Positions 11,800 through 22,117 of a stretch of 64,000 bases of DNA are shown piece by piece. The position numbers and the translations under genes were made by a program. This stretch comes from Diatrype stigma. Taxonomy: Eukaryota; Ascomycota; Sordariomycetes; Xylariales; Diatrypaceae. Under the pieces are notes generated by a model. It saw only the letters and a list, made by a program, of their open reading frames with translations, had not been told where the DNA came from and did not search any database. Within the stretch, counting starts at the first letter, position 1; the number at the start of each line of letters is the position of its first letter. Location: NCBI GenBank assembly GCA_022225965.2, contig JAKJXP020000016.1, positions 124,001 through 188,000 on the forward strand. The letters are read 5' to 3'.

Positions 11800-12807
11800 C
11801 TACTCCATGCCCTCCATGTCCTCATCGCCAATATCGTCGCCAAGCAGCTCGTCGAGCCCGGCGCCCTCGCCCTCCTCCCCTTCCTCCAAAGTGCCGCTCG
11901 TCCCCTTAGTGCCCGAGCCAGGTCCACCCGAAGTCTCCAGCCCTTCCATCATAGCCTCGTCATCGTCATCACCGAACTCATCGCCATCCCCACCGTCGTC
12001 GCCCTCGTCATCGTCGTCTTCATCACCCGGACCCCCCTCCGCCGTCCAGCGATCCCTTAAGCTCCAGCCCACGCCACTCAGAACGAATCGCTCGGCGGGT
12101 AAGCGCACGCCCCACTCATGCTGCAGGACGCGCGGCAGCGCGACACGATTGCGCTCCTTGGCAAGCTCAGCGAGCCAGTCCTTGTCGGCGGCCCCTCCGC
12201 CGGCGCTGCCCGCAGGTCCGGCGTAGGCGCCGTTGCCGCCGCGGAAGGCGTAGGCCTGGCGCGCGGCGATGGCCAGCGCCACAGCATTGGTGGCCACGGC
12301 GGCGTCGGTCCCGCTGGGCGCCGTGGGAGCCGCCCCGGAGCTACCGCTCGGCTTAGATCCCGCGTGTGATACGTACGGGTCTGTCGTTAGGTGCAGCGCG
12401 TCGCTTAGGATCCCCGACGTATGCCGGTACGCGAAGTCGAGTAGGAGGAGCGGGACTCGGCTGTCGAACGACGTCACGCCCTGCGAGGTTAGGAGGAGCT
12501 CGATCGTGCGCGAGTCGCGTGGGCGGGGCGCCGATGTGGATGATGGGTTGTTGGGGTTGTGGCTGTTAGGATTTTGTGGTTGGCTTCCCAGCCCTGCGAA
12601 TTGCGCCGACGATGATGCTGATGTTGTGTTCTGGTTGTTTTGGTTACTGCTACCCGGCGCTGTCGCTGCTGCTGCCCCCGACGAGGCTGTGGTCTGTTGT
12701 GTGTTTGGGACGGTAGAGGAGCCGCTTGTATTCTGTGATGCTTGAGAAGGTCCGGCGGCGGAGGAGGACGGCACGCCGTTCGTCTGCGGCTGCGAGGTCG
12801 TTGCCAT
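11800..12807 (-). CDS. TAF9: TFIID/SAGA subunit TAF9
   Basis: Intron-free, 335 residues, longer than the yeast protein because of low-complexity extensions. TAF9 carries an H3-like histone fold that pairs with TAF6 in TFIID and SAGA, acting in RNA polymerase II transcription. Residues 1-95 are a Ser/Asn/Gln-rich disordered leader. The fold begins at about residue 98 with [19 protein letters not shown], then [20 protein letters not shown], the clear TAF9 signature. After a Gly/Ser/Ala insertion (about 160-185), [17 protein letters not shown] supplies the next helix, and [17 protein letters not shown] follows. The C-terminus is an Asp/Glu/Gly-rich acidic tail. It is divergent from HIS4 with a 965-bp shared upstream region. 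No defects are seen. Confidence 0.94.
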   Translation of the reverse strand: MATTSQPQTNGVPSSSAAGPSQASQNTSGSSTVPNTQQTTASSGAAAATAPGSSNQNNQNTTSASSSAQFAGLGSQPQNPNSHNPNNPSSTSAPRPRDSRTIELLLTSQGVTSFDSRVPLLLLDFAYRHTSGILSDALHLTTDPYVSHAGSKPSGSSGAAPTAPSGTDAAVATNAVALAIAARQAYAFRGGNGAYAGPAGSAGGGAADKDWLAELAKERNRVALPRVLQHEWGVRLPAERFVLSGVGWSLRDRWTAEGGPGDEDDDDEGDDGGDGDEFGDDDDEAMMEGLETSGGPGSGTKGTSGTLEEGEEGEGAGLDELLGDDIGDEDMEGME

Positions 12808-13772
12808 GATGGCGGCAGTCGACGTCGGCTAGCGATAAGGGCTAGAGTGCGAATAAGGGAACGCAGTAAACAAGATGGAGGGCAGGTATGTGGCAGTAAC
12901 TTGTCGGTTCTCCGGGACGATCGATCTGAGACGGTCGGTCTGCTAATATTCGCCGCGGTCGAGCTTAATCCATCGAGGTGAATTGATAGAGACTGTCGAA
13001 ATCAATTGTCTAATTCCTGGTATTTGGGACGATGAAGGATAATGGGTAAAATTTCCCCCTGCGAAGAAGTTGGAAGTTCACTGGTGAATTCTGAGATTGC
13101 TGGGAAGGTGAAAGGAATGGAAGTATGTAAAGGCGAGAGTTTGAACAATTTGTAAGAGTTTGGGGAAGTTCGAGGTAGGTAAGGTTACGAAATACTGCGG
13201 TAGCTTCAACTCACATGTCTGTATCGTACCTGAATAAAGGCTTAGTTAAGTAGGTAGGTAGGTGGTAGTTAGGTAACTCGTTACCTAGACTATAGGTAGG
13301 CTGGAGGCTGAAGCTTGAGCCACATTAAGCTAGTGCTACTTCGGACAGGGAGGTATGTAGTTAACTATGGGCCATGCTGCAGCCAACCAACCGGCACAGG
13401 TCCAGGGACCTCCGGAGGCTGCATGCACTGACCATAGCTTAATTGTGCATGCCTGCCGCGTCCAGGGCGGGAAGTCAACCTGGAAGAGGTACTGGAGGCT
13501 TATCGATAGGACCGTACGATCAATCAATCCAATGAGGGGCAGGACGTATGTCATAGTTAGGTCTGTAGGGACTGCCCCGCCATGGATCAAGGCTCAAGCT
13601 GAGATAGTGCCGATATAGGACAGGAATTTGCATCATACCTGCTACTTCTACTCTATTTCTGCTCTTGTTGCATCGCCACCTGTAGCTAACCTCCACTATA
13701 CCCTATACTTTATACCCTACACTAACTTGTCACTCCGAGCGTATTGCCAATACCACGTCCCAGTCAATTGAC
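12808..13772. promoter_or_regulatory. Divergent upstream region of TAF9 and HIS4
   Basis: No coding sequence is seen. It contains GTAGGTA/TACCTA simple sequence at about 13248-13290 and an AT-rich stretch with TATAC/TATAC/TTATAC words at about 13696-13718, 55-75 bases before the HIS4 start, a possible core promoter or leader region. I looked for TGACTCA-type general-amino-acid-control sites and found no perfect copy. Confidence 0.45.
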
Positions 13773-16451
13773 ATGGAGACGACTCTCCCGCTCCCCTTTC
13801 TCATCTCCGTGGCCGTCCCGCCCGGCTTAGGCTCTGCAGAGGGTCTTAGTAGGGAGGAGGTCTCATGTCTCGGATGTGTCTTCTTTGAGGTGACTCAGGA
13901 GACGTTGGAGAAACATCTCAGTCTCTTAGCCAAACATACTGCTGATTTCCGCACATATTTCGATGTCACCGGGCTCGATTCCAAGGACGATATTGTCTCC
14001 CTACTAGACCATGGCGCCCGGAAGATTTTCGTCCAGCCTGGCAGGTTATCAGATTTCGCAGAGTTTCCTGGCCGAGTTGCTCCCGCTGTCAGCCAGGTTT
14101 CGGAACTGGCCGTGGCAACTAGCAGTGGACTACTCCTGAAGGACTTCGATCAGACAACCTTTGATCTTGCTAAATTCTTAGAGACCAGCAAGGCCAGCAA
14201 GATCCCACTCCTCTACATGAAACCAAGGTCGGACACGGGCTACGAGGAATTTGTCGAGATCTGTTCCAAGACTTCCGCTATCCCCATCGTACCTTCAACC
14301 AAGTTGACTACCAACAAGGACGCGACAGATGGGAAACTCTTCGTTCCTAGACTGCTGTCTACCTCCTGGAAATCGGACAGGCACGACAAGCTTCTTCCCA
14401 CTGTCGTTTGCGATGAGCGGGGTACGGCCTTGGGCCTGGTATATAGCAGCGAGGAAAGCGTCGGAGAGTCACTACGAACACAAACCGGTGTCTACCAGAG
14501 CAGGACGCGAGGCCTTTGGTATAAGGGTGCTACCTCCGGGGATACACAGGAGTTGGTAAGAGTGTCAATGGACTGTGATAATGATGCATTGAAATTCGTC
14601 GTCAAGCAGAAGGGGCGGTTCTGCCACTTGGACCAATTTGGGTGCTTTGGCGACCTAAAGGGGATTTCCAAACTTGAACAAACCTTGATCTCGAGAAGAC
14701 AGTCGGCACCGGAAGGGTCCTATACGAAGCGGTTGTTTTCGGATGAGAAGCTATTGAGGGCGAAGATCATGGAGGAAGCAGAGGAGCTGTGTGATGCCAA
14801 GACACCACAGGACATTGCCTTCGAAGCAGCAGATCTCATCTACTTCGCGCTTACAAAGGCTGTAGGCGCTGGAGTTAGCGTGGCCGATATTGAAACGAAT
14901 CTTGATGCCAAGAGCTTGAAGGTCAAGAGAAGGCCAGGAAATGCTAAGGGGCAATGGGCGGCAAAAGAGGGCATTACCAACGGAAGTGGTGAAAAGCCAA
15001 AAGAGCCAGCCGCATCCGCACCAGTCCCTAAGACCACTGCCCCAGATACCCAGAGAATCACCATGAAGCGGATAGACGTCAGCAAGGTCGGACCTGTAGA
15101 AGTATCTGAGGCATTGAAACGCCCATCGCAGAAGTCGGCGGACGCGATATTGAATATTGTGAAGCCCATCATCGATGATGTCCGGGAAAACGGCGACAAA
15201 GCCCTCCTCTCATACACCCACAAGTTCGAGAAAGCTACCTCGCTCACCTCACCGGTACTCAAAGCCCCTTTCCCACAATCGCTCATGAACCTCGACCCGG
15301 AAACCATAAAGGCTATCGACACCTCTTACGAGAATATACGGAAGTTCCATGCAGCGCAGAAAGATGAGCAGCCGCTGAAGGTTGAGACAATGCCCGGCGT
15401 CGTCTGCAGCCGGTTCTCACGACCCATTGAGCGAGTTGGACTGTATATACCAGGCGGCACAGCTGTACTACCTAGCACTGCCCTCATGCTGGGGGTCCCT
15501 GCCATGGTCGCTGGTTGCCAAAAGATCGTTCTTGCTTCCCCGCCCAGATCCGACGGCAGCATTACGCCAGAAATTGTATATGTGGCTCACAAGGTAGGCG
15601 CTGAGAGCATTGTCCTGGCCGGCGGTGCACAAGCTGTTGCCGCCATGGCGTACGGCACCGAGAGCGTCAGCAAGGTGGACAAGATCCTCGGACCCGGCAA
15701 CCAGTTCGTGACCGCCGGCAAGATGTACGTCAGCAACGACACGAACGCGGGCGTGAGCATCGACATGCCTGCGGGGCCATCGGAGGTGCTGGTGGTTGCC
15801 GATAGTGACGCCGACCCGGCCTTTGTGGCCTCGGACCTGCTGTCGCAGGCCGAGCACGGCGTCGACAGCCAGGTCGTGCTAATCTCCGTCGGTCTCGACG
15901 AGGCCGGGCTACAGGCCATCGAGGACGCGCTACACGAGCAGGCCATGGCCCTACCGCGCGTCGACATTGTCCGCGGCGCCATCGCCCACTCCGTCACCCT
16001 ATCCGTCCGCGACATCGACGAGGCCATGCGTATTAGCAATGAGTACGCCCCCGAGCACCTTATCCTGCAGGTCCGCGACGCGGAGAAAGTCGTCGACAAG
16101 GTCCTCAATGCTGGGAGTGTCTTCATCGGGAAGTGGACGCCTGAGAGTGTTGGCGATTACTCAGCGGGCGTGAATCATTCGTTGCGTAAGTTACCTCAGC
16201 TTCTCATGATCTCAGAAGACCTTTCATGGGAATTTACCCTTTACTGACATGAAGCAGCGACCTACGGCTACGCCAAGCAGTATTCCGGCGTCAACCTCGG
16301 CTCTTTTATCAAGCACATCACTAGCGCCAATCTGACGGCCGAGGGACTTAAGAATGTCGGAGGTGCTGTCATGCAACTTGCGAAAGTCGAGGAGCTTGAG
16401 GCGCACAGGAGAGCTGTGAGCATTAGGCTAAGCAGCTTGGAATCGTCGTGA
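13773..16451 (+). CDS. HIS4: HIS4 trifunctional histidine biosynthesis enzyme
   Basis: Exons 13773..16185 and 16258..16451 (72-bp intron, GTAAGT...CAG), 868 residues. It catalyses steps 2, 3 and 9-10 of histidine synthesis: phosphoribosyl-ATP pyrophosphohydrolase, phosphoribosyl-AMP cyclohydrolase and histidinol dehydrogenase. The cyclohydrolase part spans about residues 200-310 (SMDCDNDALKFVVKQKG, FCHLDQFGCFGD). The pyrophosphohydrolase part follows (KIMEEAEELCDA, DIAFEAADLIYFAL). Histidinol dehydrogenase spans about 430-868 (RVGLYIPGGTAVLPS, VLAGGAQAVAAMAYGTESV, KILGPGNQFVTAGK, DMPAGPSEVLVVAD, YAPEHLILQ, FIGKWTPESVGDYSAGVNH). The second exon is essential: it supplies YGYAKQYSGVNLGSF. The first ~200 residues are the fungal N-terminal domain. 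Identification is secure. Confidence 0.97.
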
Positions 16452-17343
16452 GCTGTCAGTTCTCTCCGTCCCCCTTTCGTACTCTTCCTAGGTTGATGCC
16501 AAAGGGGGGTAGGATAAGGCCATGGGTTGTTAAGGATAGACTGAGCCGGATCAGAAGGAAAATGTGAAAAGGAAAAGGAAAACTGTAGAAAATGTCATAT
16601 GGTGGCCTGGTAATGGCGTCTCAGAAGATATGGAAATAGGTCAGGAACAAGGTAATCTCAGATTCAACATTAGCCCCTCGGATCTCTTGAGCTTCAAATA
16701 TTTGTCACGAGCTACGTGTGTAAATTGTAAATTCTGTAATATTCAGCTTAGATAACTTTTCATTGTTACTTATCTTCTTCGACAGTCGAGACATCGTCGA
16801 AGCTCCAGAGTAGTACAAAGGTTACATGACCCGTGTTGTTCCACATAGTTTCGTACTGAAGGTTATTGCTCCTACAGAACCTATGCGTATTGCTGTCAAC
16901 CCACAAGGCATCGTGATTGTCTTGCATTCACGCTATCAAGGCGACACTGACTGGGTATCATTACCCCTAGTAGTAAACAAAGAGATGGAGTCATATCATG
17001 ACAGAAAGCCCATTGTGTGCCTAAGAACACTCAAGCTCTATCACCTCGACGATATCAAAGACGGGTTCGCCTCTTTGTATGGTCTACCGGAAATAGTATT
17101 ATTACTGGTACCTGGACAAGTAAGTATAGAACAATGATTCAGGTCAAATACCATTACGCTGGATCAATACTACGACAATAGCAAGACAGACAAATATCTG
17201 GTTAAGAAGGAACTCTACTACGTGGCGCGTCTATATGTTAGGTGAAAGTAAAAGCTCAATATGCAGCTTCAAGTCTTACCGTCCAAAACAACAGACTCGA
17301 GCACTATAGTACCACTTCAGCCACCACTACCATCACCATCATC
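16452..17343. other. Spacer between HIS4 and the kinase-like gene
   Basis: About 890 bp. A 103-codon open frame at 16826-17137 (+) has no recognisable family, no supporting context and unremarkable codon use, so it is not called. Nothing else is evident; the last 100 bases before 17344 are likely leader of the kinase-like gene. Confidence 0.5.
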
Positions 17344-19311
17344 ATGTCACGACGACGGCTACGGCCGAAAGCAAGTACCAACCCGTACGAGCGGCGCAAG
17401 AAAACACTGCAGTCCTACTTCGAGGGCGACTCCCAGAGCCGATTCCATCTCGAAGACCGCCACGACCAGGGCGGGCAGGCGTCGGTCTACAGGGTCAAGT
17501 ACGTGACGCCGGGGCGGGGCGGCTCCATTCCGAAGCTTTTGGTACTCAAGCTCGCGAACCCGGACAGTGGGTCGGATATTGCAGGGGTGCGGCGTGAGAG
17601 GGATGTCTTGCGGGTATGTAAAGGAGTCTTGCAACCCTTGTTATCGCACGATTAGTTAGACATGTTTTGTTTTGAGTTGGTGGGGGGAAGATGTGCTGCA
17701 TTGCTAACGGATTGGAAATCAAACCCGCTGGGGTCATTTTACGAGTCAAGATAGAGATTGAACGGCTGCAAGCATATCGCGCGCATACGCGAGTTCGCCG
17801 GCGACGACCCCCTGAACGCCGCGGATGCGCTGGGTTGGGCTTGGATATACCTCGACGCGCTCGAGAACGGGACCCTGACGGATTTCATGCGAAGGGCGAA
17901 GAGCGCCGGGATACAGAGTCTACCGGATCGCCTACTTTGGAGAATATTCATGTGCAGTAAGTTGCCTTCCAGCTCTCACCCCACCCCCCTTTTATATTCT
18001 TGGTGGGCCGGGATGTTGAAGGGGGGTGGGGGGTTGACCCCATTCCGTGATCCTTCCCCAAGCCTATGCGTATGACTGCACTATGTGGAATTTGGAATGC
18101 ATACAAAGTAATACTGATGAGTCTGATATAAAACGTAGTGATTCGCGCGTGCATAGGCATGTCATGGCCTCAGAAAACCCCGAACGAGAACGAGACTACT
18201 ACGGGTAAGCTAGGCCAACCATCGGGAATAACACAGTAAGTACCTACTTTATTTGACATCTGTTAGTTTCACCATATACTATGTCAACCCAAATGTAACA
18301 TGATGCCGGGGAATCCTGGCAAGGAAGACACTCTCGTGTTATCAAATTCTACCTCAACGTCCCCGGGGGATTGGTTGACCTTCCTACTCAACCTTCCTAC
18401 TCAAAGTGGACACACACACACACACACACATAAAGAGAGAGAGAGAGAGGGAGAGATCATACACAGATACACATGCGACGGTAAAGCTAATGCAGAAATT
18501 TTTCCGGTCTCCAGCAATGATGTGCACGGTCTCAACTTCATGTTCGGACCGTACATGGACAGTCCCGAGCACGACATCACTCCCATCCTGAAACTGATAG
18601 ACTTTGGGCAGTCAGAAGTGTACGTCTTACTTGGTTCCTTGTTCAAGACATTAACACTAGCATCCTGTTATTACTACCTTTGGTACATAGCTAGGATACG
18701 CACATGTCGCTGACACACCCCCAAGATGGTTTGGCAACAAGCGTCCCGACAACTCAGGAGTGACAGCTGAACAGTGGAACGTGGAGGACATCGGTCTGGT
18801 ACGTGTATTGAATCTTGCCGCCCTTCACTACTTCCTTTTCCTCACCTACCTACCCAAACACTATAGGTGCTGACAGCTACCCCCTTTCCTCCCCCCTCAT
18901 GCCCCCACCACACAGATGATGGCCACAGTCATAACTCTACAAACCGACACACGCTACACCGGACAGGAAATCGAAGTGGACCTCAGCATGCTCCCCGGCC
19001 ACAGCCGCCCAACCGACGTCCTGTCGCCCGCGTCGGGCATCCTCCCCGACCCCGACGTGGACCCGCGGGACCCTTGCCCGCGCGTCAACCGAAACCTGCG
19101 CGTCATCGTAGCCGCGTGCATCGCCTCGGACCCGGCGCAGCGGCCGACGCTCGCCGAGCTCGAGACCTGGGTCTACGGCCAGGTGCGGCGCAGTAGTCCC
19201 GGAGGAGGAGCAGGAGACGCTGCCAACAACGATCAATCGATCCGAGCGCTTGTGAAAGCTTGTGCGATCGATGGGGATGCGGTTGGGGATGTGCCGATGG
19301 GGGGCACTTGA
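17344..19311 (+). CDS. Divergent protein-kinase-like protein, six exons
   Basis: Exons 17344..17613, 17755..17956, 18139..18235, 18515..18619, 18726..18798 and 18916..19311, 380 residues; all introns are GT-AG and phases agree. The protein has a eukaryotic protein-kinase-like fold. Residues 41-50 are a degenerate glycine loop (DQGGQASVYR). LLVLKL places a candidate beta-3 lysine at K69, and RRERDVL a candidate helix-C glutamate at E85. The catalytic loop reads HNDVHGLN (H190, D192, N197) in place of HRDxxxxN, and DFG is intact at 219-221. The C-lobe ends with the conserved ACIASDPAQRPTLAEL. It resembles the expanded lineage-specific kinase-like families of Pezizomycotina; substrate and role are unknown. 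A choice of donor at 18236, not 18205, is what restores the catalytic loop. A decayed paralogue lies at 22118-23886 (-). Confidence 0.82.
18409..18457. repeat. (AC)n(AG)n microsatellite inside an intron
   Basis: About 11 AC units followed by about 12 AG units, wholly within intron 3 (18236-18514) of the kinase-like gene. Just before it a 13-bp unit, CCTTCCTACTCAA, is duplicated in tandem (about 18379-18404). Both suggest slippage-driven intron growth. Confidence 0.9.
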
Positions 19312-20115
19312 TGAGATTATGCATTATCTTTCTGTTACTATTGTTCTTTTCATGTGGGTGGATACACGTATTGTGTGTGGATGTACGCACGAAAAGGCGT
19401 TGGGGGTTTGATAAGACCAGAAAATGAGGACTTCGTCCACAGTGTCCTTACCTCATGTTTTCAATGAGCGGTCTTATTCGTGGAGCACGGTCTATACCAA
19501 CTAAGTGTCCATATATATACGTGTGTCAAGAGGAGTGGTCTAGAGCTTAGCAAAGCTTGCTTGATTCAACGTGTTCTGCAAGTTGATACATTTCTTCCAG
19601 TTCGAGCTCCATGTAGCCTCCCGGACAATACAACAAGCTAGTCTTTGGCAAGGGGAGTTCCTGATGATCAGACTCCGTTAGCGATAGAATTTGAAATCTA
19701 GTAGTACCTGGAAGAGATATGTTGCCTACATATATAGTCACGAGTGGCGTAGAAGCACCACTGTTCCGTTTTCACAGGAGAATCATTCACTCGTAGGAAT
19801 CACCACACCATAGCGGTCCCTCAAGGTCAGTTTAGAACGCTAGATCATTCATCGTTTGCTAGCATTGCTACCTAGAGTTGCCAGATAGGCAGTCACGCCA
19901 AGTCACCATGTCTGTCTACCAAACTCCGAACTGCACGACGGGAACAAACATGCACAGTAGATAAAGAATATCGGTATGTGGTGACCCTTGCGGGATTTTG
20001 TCTTTTTCCTGTATGAGGGTATCTCTTCGTCCTCTTTTCTCCTTTTTTAGTGTATAGCTCTACATTTTCGCACATGGCAAACGGCTCCCCGGCCGACATC
20101 AGTTAAGCTGGCGGT
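19312..20115. other. Convergent 3' spacer
   Basis: Between the 3' ends of the kinase-like gene (+) and LYS1 (-). No protein family, RNA gene or repeat is recognised; short open frames here are random-looking. Confidence 0.5.
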
Positions 20116-21541
20116 CTACGGGTTCAGCGCTTCCTTGGGCAGCGTCGCGACCTTTTCCTTGAACAGCTTCTCAGCCCCACTCCAAACGGGATCATTCTGC
20201 CAGTCATTGAGCTTCAGCAGGTAGGGCAGCAAGTCACCGCTGAAAGCTTCCGACGACTCCCGGGGCAGCAAACTGGGCAGATGGTCAATGCTGATGACGC
20301 TCACCGGCGGGTCTGATACGCCCTCTACCGGGACGGTGGGCTCTTTGAATGTCGTGGCGACAGTGTAGATGGGAACTAGCAAGTGTTGTTAGCATCGCGG
20401 CAGCAGAACAGATCGCACCATGCAGATATTCTGGAGGCACATTCTCTGCATTTGGGGTCCATGACTCACTAGGGTTGTTTGGGTTGGTGGTGTCGGCTGA
20501 GACGTCACAAACAACGCTCAGCTTCCGTCCGGGCTCCTTCAGGGAGTCTAGGTTGACGAAGTGGGGGATCTTGGAGTTTAGATAGATGCAGTTGACAAAG
20601 ATGTCGCTCTCGACGATCTCTTTGAACGGGCCACCCTTGGCGGTCTCGGCCATATCCCACTTCAGGATGTTCTCGTCAGGCACGCCGGCCTTCAGGGCCA
20701 TATCGACAGCCCCGCGGCCACACCGTCCTAGCGCACCAATGACGATGACTCTTGGCAGACGACCGACCTTGGCTTGCCCCTCGCTGATGTCTTTCTTGAT
20801 ATCTGAGACCAGCGTGGCCTCATTCGGGTAGCTCTCCACGCCGGGCAGAGGCTGGCCGGGGTGCGTCAACTGCCAGGCCCAGTTCTTCAGCGCCAATGCG
20901 CAGCCGCTGAAGCCGGCTGAGTATCCAAAGGCAGCGACCCGTCGGCCGGTCTGGGGGTCTTGCAGGAACTCCAGATCGAGGAGGGTGCCTCCGCCGCGGG
21001 GAAACCGTGCCAGGACTGTATCCCAGCCGGCCTGCCCCTTGTAGCAGTGGGCGAACTGGACGTGGACGTGCTTCAGGGGAACTAACGCGTAGAAAACGGG
21101 GTTTCATCAGCACTTGAATAGCTACCATGTAAAGCAGATGTCGGGACAAGACATTGAATGATCGGGTATTTGTTTGCTTGACTCACACGTTTCCTCTGGC
21201 AGCTCCTTAAGACCAACGACGATGTGCTCCTTGGGGGCTTCTCTCCAGCTACCGGTGGGCACCAGCGTGGCTCCCAGCTTGGAGAACTCCTCGTCGTCGA
21301 AGATGCGGACGGGGCTCTTCTCAACATTGACTACATAGCCAGCATCGATCAGGGCCTTGGCTGTAGTGGGCGTCAGAGCAGAACGGTGCTCCAGAGGCTT
21401 GTCCTCAGACCGGAGGTGGAGGACGGTAGGAGACATGTTGGAGTTGTTGGCAAACGGAATGCTGGAATACCGCTGGAAGTGGAAGGGTCGGTGGGAGAGA
21501 GAGGAGACGAGGCGTTTACTGTGTCGGATCAATTGAAGCAT
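20116..21541 (-). CDS. LYS1: Saccharopine dehydrogenase (NAD+, L-lysine-forming)
   Basis: Exons 21541..21187, 21081..20470 and 20375..20116 encode 408 residues from the first ATG. It oxidises saccharopine to lysine and 2-oxoglutarate, the last step of the fungal alpha-aminoadipate pathway. Motifs: MSPTVLHLRSEDKPLEHRSA, LPEETFPLKHVHVQFAHCYK (across intron 1), GALGRCGRGAVDMALKAG (dinucleotide-binding fold) and FVNCIYLNSKIPHF. PIYTVATTFKEPTVPV begins exon 3. The usual start corresponds to the second Met (codon at 21436), giving 373 residues, the normal family length. The extra 35 residues are rich in Arg, Ser and Leu and lack acidic residues, as in a mitochondrial leader. The C-terminus (EALNP) lacks the peroxisomal tripeptide seen on yeast Lys1. 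Whether the upstream ATG is used is unknown. Confidence 0.95.
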
Positions 21542-22117
21542 TCAATTGATGGAGTGGCAGGCAGGTCCTTTAGTTGATCACAGGCTGCAGGCTTTATGTA
21601 GGTCGGGTCCACGGGTCTCTGCCAGTGAAATGCCACTGCAGTAAAACGGATTGGAGGGGTCGAGGGGTCTGAGGTCATTCCACACTGGTCGATCAACGTG
21701 GGGCAATGTCTACCTAGTACGAAGGTAGGCCCGTAGGCTCAAGTTGTACATACAACAGCAGATACATACAACAGCAGACAACCGCCTATGATTCGGCCTA
21801 TGATTCACACCTGAAAATTCACAGCCGATTTCGCTCGTGGTCTTGGCATTCTTTTTTCCGCATCTTATCTTATCGTGACATAGTTAGACTATAATTAATG
21901 CTACCTACATACAACACTACGAGAGTGGGGTTACACTGGGCTGACTAGGGGCAGTAAGGGGTAAGCACCCGTATGTATGTATGTGTGCCAAGTATTCAGG
22001 GGTACGATGTAACTCTGCCAGGTTGTAACTAAGTTATTAACATCAGCTATGAGCTTCATCAACACGCCTTTGTGTCTTGTTAGATGTTGCCCACATGCTT
22101 CGACTTTATGCCCCCAT
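21542..22117. other. Spacer upstream of LYS1
   Basis: Upstream region of LYS1 and 3' flank of the kinase-like pseudogene. It contains TACATAC/GTATGTATG simple sequence (about 21745-21770, 21900-21985) and nothing else I can support. Confidence 0.5.

Noticed and set aside
15587..16126. 179-codon open frame on the minus strand inside HIS4
   Set aside because: Antisense shadow of the histidinol dehydrogenase coding region; low-complexity Ser/Thr composition and no independent family.
16826..17137. 103-codon + strand open frame between HIS4 and the kinase-like gene
   Set aside because: Starts with ATG but shows no recognisable domain, no splice partner and no conserved context; likely chance or leader sequence.
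20376..20469. Readthrough of LYS1 intron 2 (YLHGAICSAAAML frame)
   Set aside because: Splicing at GTGAGT/TAG rejoins the conserved NNP-IPIYTVATTF segment in phase; readthrough gives non-conserved sequence.
21178..21188. TGACTCA, the general amino-acid control binding site, near LYS1
   Set aside because: It is the reverse complement of the GTGAGTCA donor of LYS1 intron 1, so it is explained by splicing.
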